A stretch of DNA of 64,000 bases from CAYVUM01 sp964619055 (lineage in GTDB: Bacteria > Pseudomonadota > Alphaproteobacteria > Rhodospirillales > Defluviicoccaceae): positions 1-64,000 of the forward strand of contig CAZUDB010000009.1 of the NCBI GenBank assembly GCA_964619055.1, in the 5' to 3' direction. Position numbers and translations under genes: made by a program. Below the pieces are notes generated by a model. It ran no database searches and was not told the DNA's origin. It saw only the letters and a program-made list of their open reading frames with translations. Below are positions 60,054 to 64,000 of the stretch, piece by piece (position 1 is the first letter of the stretch; every line of letters begins with the position of its first letter).

Positions 60054-62528
60054 ATGACCAAGGTGCTCAAGTGGGTAGCGGGCGGCATGCTGATCGCGTG
60101 TGTTGTGCTCGCAGCCTCGGGCGGCGCGCTCTATCTATGGATGCGGACATCGCTGCCCGTGCCGTTTGCGGAACGAGCGGTTCCGGGTTTAGCGAAGCCC
60201 GTTGAAGTCCTGCGCGATCAATACGGCATCCCGCACATTCTGGCCGAGAGCGATCGGGATGCTGCGTTCGCACTGGGTTATGTTCACGCTCAGGATCGAC
60301 TCTGGCAAATGGAGAGCATGCGCCGTCTCGGCGCAGGCCGACTGTCGGAAGTGATGGGGGATTTCGGGCTCGCAACCGACCGTTACATGCGGACGCTCGG
60401 CCTCTACCGCCGCGCGGAAGCGCAAATCGACGTGCTTTCGCCAGAGGTGCTCGAAATGTTGAAGGCGTACGCCGATGGCGTGAACGCCTGGTTGACATCC
60501 CGACCCGGGGCGCTGCCGCCCGAGTTCGTGCTTCTGTTTCACGAGCCGGCGCCCTGGCGAATCGCTGACTCCCTGGTCTGGGGCAAGTTAATGGGGTGGC
60601 AGCTTGCCACCAACCGAATTGAAGAAATGGTCCGCGGCCGCCTCGCGCAACGGCTCTCGCAAGAACGGATCAAGGAGCTCTATCCGGATACATTCGAGGA
60701 CGGACCGGTGACAGGGGTCCATGATGGTGAGGCTGGCGCAACGCACGCCGCGGACTCTCGCCATATCAACATGCTCGCTCATCTGGTCAGGCAGGAGGGG
60801 GCGCTCGGGGCCCGTCCGGGGGCATCCAACTTTTGGGTTGTCGATGGAAGCCGAACGGTCACGGGTCATCCCATTCTGGCCAACGACCCGCACCTGACGT
60901 TGACAAATCCAGGCACTTGGTACCTCGCGCGGTTGATCACGCCCGAGCGCACCCAGGCCGGCGCCACCGCCCCCGGATTGCCGTTCGTCGTTCTCGGCCA
61001 CGCCAACGACCACGCCTGGGGCTTCACGACGACCGGCAGCGACCAGGAGGATCTGATCATCGAACGACTGGTCGCCATCGATGCCGAGCGCTACGAGACA
61101 CCGAGCGGCACGGCACCGCTCGACGTCCGAGAGGAAATCATCGATGTCCGGTTCGGACCGCCCGTGGCCTTTATGGTTCGTGAGAGCCGTCATGGACCAA
61201 TCGTCACCGACCTTCTGCCACCGGAGATTACGCCGCAATCGGAGGGCGAAACCGCGGAGGTGGTGGCACTTTCGGCCGCGTACTTGCGCGCTGACGATAC
61301 GTCGCCTGATGCCCTCTATGGCATGGCGCGAGCGCGCTCGTGGCCAGAGTTCTTGGACGCCTTGCGCCTGTTTCGGACCAGCCAGCAAAACGTCGTCTAC
61401 GCCAACCGAGACGGCACCATCGCTTTCGTGTCCGCCGGTGCGGTGCCGATCCGGATCGTATCCGATGATGCGGAACCCATCCCGGGACGCCAGCCCGCCC
61501 CTGGATGGAACGGGGACGGCACTTGGAGCGGCTATATCCCGTTCGAAGACCTGCCCCAAGCCGTGAGCCCCGCTGGCGGGTATCTGATCAACGCCAACAA
61601 CCGCGTGGAGCCGACCGGCTACGAGTATGATCTTGGCGCCATCTACGATCCCGGCTACCGGGCCCAACGGATCAAGGATCTTGTTGAAGCCGTTGACCGC
61701 CACGACTTGGACAGCCTGCACAGCATTCAGTACGACACTACTTCGCTGGCAGCACAGGCCATTCTCTCGACTCTGCTCGAGACTTTGCCGGAGACGGACC
61801 GCCACCGCGAGATTATTGACGCGCTCCGTGGCTGGTCCGGTGAGATGGATCGCCATCGTCCGGAGCCGTTGATCTATGCTGCGTGGATGGAGGCGGTGTT
61901 TCTCGCCCTTGTCGGCGATGAATTGCAGGAAGATGCCAGTCTGGTCGATTCCGACCGACCGTGGTTTTTCCTTCACGTTTTCGGCGACGGCGGCCATTGG
62001 TGCGATAATGTCAATACGCCCGCTGTCGAGATTTGTCCGGCGCTGGTCGTGCAGGCCCTCGAGTTGGCAATCGCGAAGCTCGGCGATCGCTTCGGTGAGG
62101 ACTGGACCCACTGGCGCTGGGGCGATGCCCATCAGGCGGTGTTTTCGCCCCGTCCTTTCGGCCAAATTCCCGGCCTGTCCGCGTGGGCAAGTCGCCGCGC
62201 CGAGAGCGATGGCGGACGACATACGGTCAATCGCGCCGCCTGGTACGCGATCGGTGAGGAGCCGTTTCGCAACGTTCACAGTGCCGGCTACCGTGCCGTT
62301 TACGATCTGGCGGATCTGTCGCGCTCGCGCTTTGTCATCGTCCCCGGTCAGTCCGCCAATCCGCTGTCAACCCACTACGACGATATGATTGCGTTGTGGC
62401 AGGACGGCGGCTGGGTGGAGATGGGGAAAGATCCTGCGATGCTCCGTAAACAGGCTTCTGGCCGCCTGCTTCTTCGTCCTGCCGATCCGGTGTCCGAACC
62501 CTCGTCCGACGGCGACGCCGGGCAATGA
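60054..62528 (+). CDS. Penicillin acylase family N-terminal-nucleophile hydrolase
   Basis: This is an 824-residue precursor of the penicillin G acylase/AHL acylase group. An N-terminal hydrophobic segment (WVAGGMLIACVVLAASGGALYLW) directs it to the membrane or periplasm. The alpha part contains VLRDQYGIPHILAESDRDAAFALGYVHAQDRLWQME, noted by its core GIPHI and GYVHAQDRLWQM. Autocleavage is expected before the nucleophilic Ser near residue 258 in GASNFWVVDG, followed by the beta chain with ANDPHL. The family cleaves amide-linked acyl groups, including beta-lactam side chains and acyl-homoserine lactones. It is coupled by ATGA to the threonine dehydratase gene; its substrate is unknown. Confidence 0.92.
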   Translation: MTKVLKWVAGGMLIACVVLAASGGALYLWMRTSLPVPFAERAVPGLAKPVEVLRDQYGIPHILAESDRDAAFALGYVHAQDRLWQMESMRRLGAGRLSEVMGDFGLATDRYMRTLGLYRRAEAQIDVLSPEVLEMLKAYADGVNAWLTSRPGALPPEFVLLFHEPAPWRIADSLVWGKLMGWQLATNRIEEMVRGRLAQRLSQERIKELYPDTFEDGPVTGVHDGEAGATHAADSRHINMLAHLVRQEGALGARPGASNFWVVDGSRTVTGHPILANDPHLTLTNPGTWYLARLITPERTQAGATAPGLPFVVLGHANDHAWGFTTTGSDQEDLIIERLVAIDAERYETPSGTAPLDVREEIIDVRFGPPVAFMVRESRHGPIVTDLLPPEITPQSEGETAEVVALSAAYLRADDTSPDALYGMARARSWPEFLDALRLFRTSQQNVVYANRDGTIAFVSAGAVPIRIVSDDAEPIPGRQPAPGWNGDGTWSGYIPFEDLPQAVSPAGGYLINANNRVEPTGYEYDLGAIYDPGYRAQRIKDLVEAVDRHDLDSLHSIQYDTTSLAAQAILSTLLETLPETDRHREIIDALRGWSGEMDRHRPEPLIYAAWMEAVFLALVGDELQEDASLVDSDRPWFFLHVFGDGGHWCDNVNTPAVEICPALVVQALELAIAKLGDRFGEDWTHWRWGDAHQAVFSPRPFGQIPGLSAWASRRAESDGGRHTVNRAAWYAIGEEPFRNVHSAGYRAVYDLADLSRSRFVIVPGQSANPLSTHYDDMIALWQDGGWVEMGKDPAMLRKQASGRLLLRPADPVSEPSSDGDAGQ

Positions 62529-63757
62529 CCGTCGATCTCGCCGCCGTGCAGTCCGCCGCCGCGATCCTGAACGGGCGCGTTGCGCGCACGCCGACCGTGC
62601 CGTCCGAAGGACTGTCACGACTTGCTGGGGCCGACATTTGGCTCAAGCTGGAAAACCTCCAGCCCACGTCCTCGTTTAAAGTCCGCGGCTCATGCATTCG
62701 GATGAGCCGGCTCGACGCGCCCGCCCGCGCGGACGGCGTTGTGGCCGCGTCGGCTGGGAATCACGCCCAAGGCGTCGCTTATCACGCCGGGCGGCTGCGC
62801 ATTCCGGCCACCATCGTGATGCCCAACGGCACGCCTTTTACTAAAGTTGGCCGCACCCGAGCACTCGGCGCCCACGTGGTCATTGCGGGGGATGATTTTT
62901 CGCAAGCGCAGGCCCACGCCCTCCGTTTGGAAGCCGAGCGCGGTCTCTCCTTTGTACACGCATACGATGATGAGGACGTGATCGCCGGTCAGGGCACCAT
63001 CGGGCTTGAGATGCTGACGGAAGCGCCTGGCCTGGACGCCTTGGTCGTGCCGATCGGCGGAGGCGGGCTGATTGCTGGCATCGCGATCGCCGCCAAAAGC
63101 CTGAAGCCGGCACTCCGGATCATCGGGGTTCAGTCGGAGTTGTACCCGGCCATGCATTGTGTGGTGCACGGAAGAAAGCCTCCAACGATCACCGGGCGCA
63201 CGATTGCCGAGGGCATTGCCGTAAAGGAACCTGGGGACTTGACTCGGCCGATTATCGCCAACTTGGTCGACGATATTGTCCTCGTCGACGAGCCATCGAT
63301 TGAACGGTCCGTCTACAGTTTCTTGGATGTGCAGCGCTTGGTAGTTGAGGGTGCTGCAGCAGCGGGGCTCGCCGCCGTTCTAAACGCACCGGAGCGGTTT
63401 GCCGGACAACGGGTTGGGCTGGTGGTGTGTGGCGGCAACATCGACTCTCTCATCCTTGCCTCCATCCTACAACGCGGCCTTGCTCGCGACGGTCGGCTTG
63501 TCCATCTCAACATTGGTATTCATGATGCTCCAGGCATGTTGGCGCGTGTCGCCACCATCATTGGTGAGGCTGGTGCTAACATCGTCGAGGTCTTTCACCG
63601 CAGGCAGTTCTTGGACGTGCCGGTAAAGATGGCGGAAATCGATGTGCAGATCGAAGCGGAAGGGCCCCACCAAGTGGCAGGCTTGATAGCAAGCCTGCGG
63701 AAGGCCGGCTTTCCCGCGCGGCTGACCGCGGAAACGGGGGACGGACTTCGAGGTTAG
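62525..63757 (+). CDS. ilvA: Threonine dehydratase (threonine ammonia-lyase) with ACT domain
   Basis: This 410-residue pyridoxal-phosphate enzyme deaminates threonine to 2-oxobutanoate. It has PTSSFKVRG with the PLP Lys near residue 54, ASAGNHAQGVAYHA, and the phosphate-binding PIGGGGLIAGIA. A C-terminal ACT-like domain (LNIGIHDAPGMLARVATIIGEAGANIVEVFH by its core DAPGMLARV) suggests allosteric control. One ACT domain and this length fit the short catabolic-like class that also serves isoleucine synthesis in alphaproteobacteria. With thrB, thrC and ilvC in the same window it completes most of the route from homoserine to isoleucine. The symbol is tentative. Confidence 0.93.
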   Translation: MTVDLAAVQSAAAILNGRVARTPTVPSEGLSRLAGADIWLKLENLQPTSSFKVRGSCIRMSRLDAPARADGVVAASAGNHAQGVAYHAGRLRIPATIVMPNGTPFTKVGRTRALGAHVVIAGDDFSQAQAHALRLEAERGLSFVHAYDDEDVIAGQGTIGLEMLTEAPGLDALVVPIGGGGLIAGIAIAAKSLKPALRIIGVQSELYPAMHCVVHGRKPPTITGRTIAEGIAVKEPGDLTRPIIANLVDDIVLVDEPSIERSVYSFLDVQRLVVEGAAAAGLAAVLNAPERFAGQRVGLVVCGGNIDSLILASILQRGLARDGRLVHLNIGIHDAPGMLARVATIIGEAGANIVEVFHRRQFLDVPVKMAEIDVQIEAEGPHQVAGLIASLRKAGFPARLTAETGDGLRG

Positions 63758-63890
63758 GCCTACACATTAGGGGGTGCTGACAGTTTTAAGTGAGCGAGAC
63801 AAACCAGACTTTATTCGCCATGTCACGGAACTTCAGAAGAACAGGGCTTGGTTGTCCCCGGATCCGAGGAGTGATAAGCGTTTCAGTAAA

Positions 63891-63930
63891 GGCGCACCGC
63901 TTGGCTCAAGCCTCGGATTGGCACGGATTG
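63891..63930 (+). repeat. 40-bp direct repeat, copy 1
   Basis: A 40-base unit from GGCGCACCGC to GGCACGGATTG occurs here and again, without a mismatch, at 63961-64000, with a 30-base spacer. The unit contains a weak hairpin core (GGCT-CA-AGCC) and a repeated GGATTG hexamer. The bases just upstream of the two copies differ. No gene lies between 63758 and the window end. Confidence 0.9.
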
Positions 63931-63960
63931 CTGTGAATCATGAGGTGCTGCCGCCAGGGC

Positions 63961-64000
63961 GGCGCACCGCTTGGCTCAAGCCTCGGATTGGCACGGATTG
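63961..64000 (+). repeat. 40-bp direct repeat, copy 2 (reaches the window end)
   Basis: This is a perfect second copy of the 63891 unit. It ends exactly at the last base of the window, so its true length, the number of further copies and the spacer pattern cannot be seen. Confidence 0.9.

Noticed and set aside
60588..62279. Open frame of 563 codons on the minus strand
   Set aside because: It lies fully opposite the penicillin-acylase gene, which has clear motifs; the antisense frame resembles nothing and is a high-GC shadow.
63891..64000. CRISPR array
   Set aside because: Only two repeat units and one spacer are visible and no cas gene is in the window; reported as direct repeats instead.
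1..64000. tRNA and rRNA genes
   Set aside because: I scanned the intergenic gaps for T-loop-like sequences and rRNA motifs and found none convincing; a covariance-model search would settle this.

Overview
The window is a chromosomal segment of a high-GC Gram-negative bacterium, almost certainly an alphaproteobacterium. The evidence is gene order (tatABC next to scpAB; nagZ, a SPOR-domain gene, argS and dgt in one run; thrB followed by rnhA; ctaC-ctaD-ctaG-ctaE), an aa3-type cytochrome oxidase, several TRAP systems and an Mla-type lipid transporter. A Rhodospirillales-like host fits, but I cannot name a genus. The segment is almost fully coding. I recognised no rRNA, tRNA, prophage, transposase or cas gene.

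Layout. 0.3-2 kb: a Cys-based phosphatase and an orphan DctP-type TRAP binding protein. 2.2-6 kb: an acyl-CoA operon of crotonase, ADP-forming acyl-CoA ligase and crotonase. 6.2-10.5 kb: a TAXI-type TRAP transporter with a PDZ-like tail and a UspA partner. 10.5-14.5 kb: tatCBA, scpBA and a site-2 protease. 14.6-19.5 kb: nagZ, SPOR, argS, dgt. 19.6-22.7 kb: erpA-like, xthA, M16 peptidase, YqgE. 23-25 kb: peroxiredoxin and two tandem hemerythrins, one of which has lost most metal ligands. 25-29.2 kb: rnhA, thrB, CDGSH protein, a lipoprotein, gcvT, gcvH. 29.3-34.3 kb: nucleotide-sugar dehydrogenase, DMT exporter, N-formylglutamate amidohydrolase, YbdK-type ligase, CBS protein. 34.3-39.8 kb: an Mla-like lipid transport operon headed by a partner-switching phosphatase/kinase fusion and a STAS protein. 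40-42 kb: CHAD and DUF2189 proteins. 42-50 kb: cytochrome c oxidase genes and ctaB, with a divergent heme-copper-oxidase-like subunit, a DUF420 protein and a 30-residue membrane peptide. 50-55.4 kb: M32 carboxypeptidase and proVWX. 55.5-63.8 kb: thrC, GFA protein, pentapeptide-repeat protein, a small gene split by TGA, ilvC, penicillin-acylase-family hydrolase, threonine dehydratase. The last 110 bases carry two copies of a 40-bp direct repeat.

How the genes work together. Threonine and isoleucine synthesis is spread over the window (thrB, thrC, threonine dehydratase, ilvC). Glycine betaine/proline-type uptake is complete (proVWX). Cytochrome oxidase has structural and assembly genes (ctaC, ctaD, ctaE, ctaG, ctaB). 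Many neighbouring genes are coupled by 1-14 base overlaps. The observations most worth following are the partner-switching module joined to the Mla transporter, the heme-copper-oxidase-like protein without a visible CuB histidine pair, the degenerate hemerythrin beside an intact one, the gene split by an in-frame TGA, the terminal 40-bp repeats, and a composition drop confined to part of tatC.
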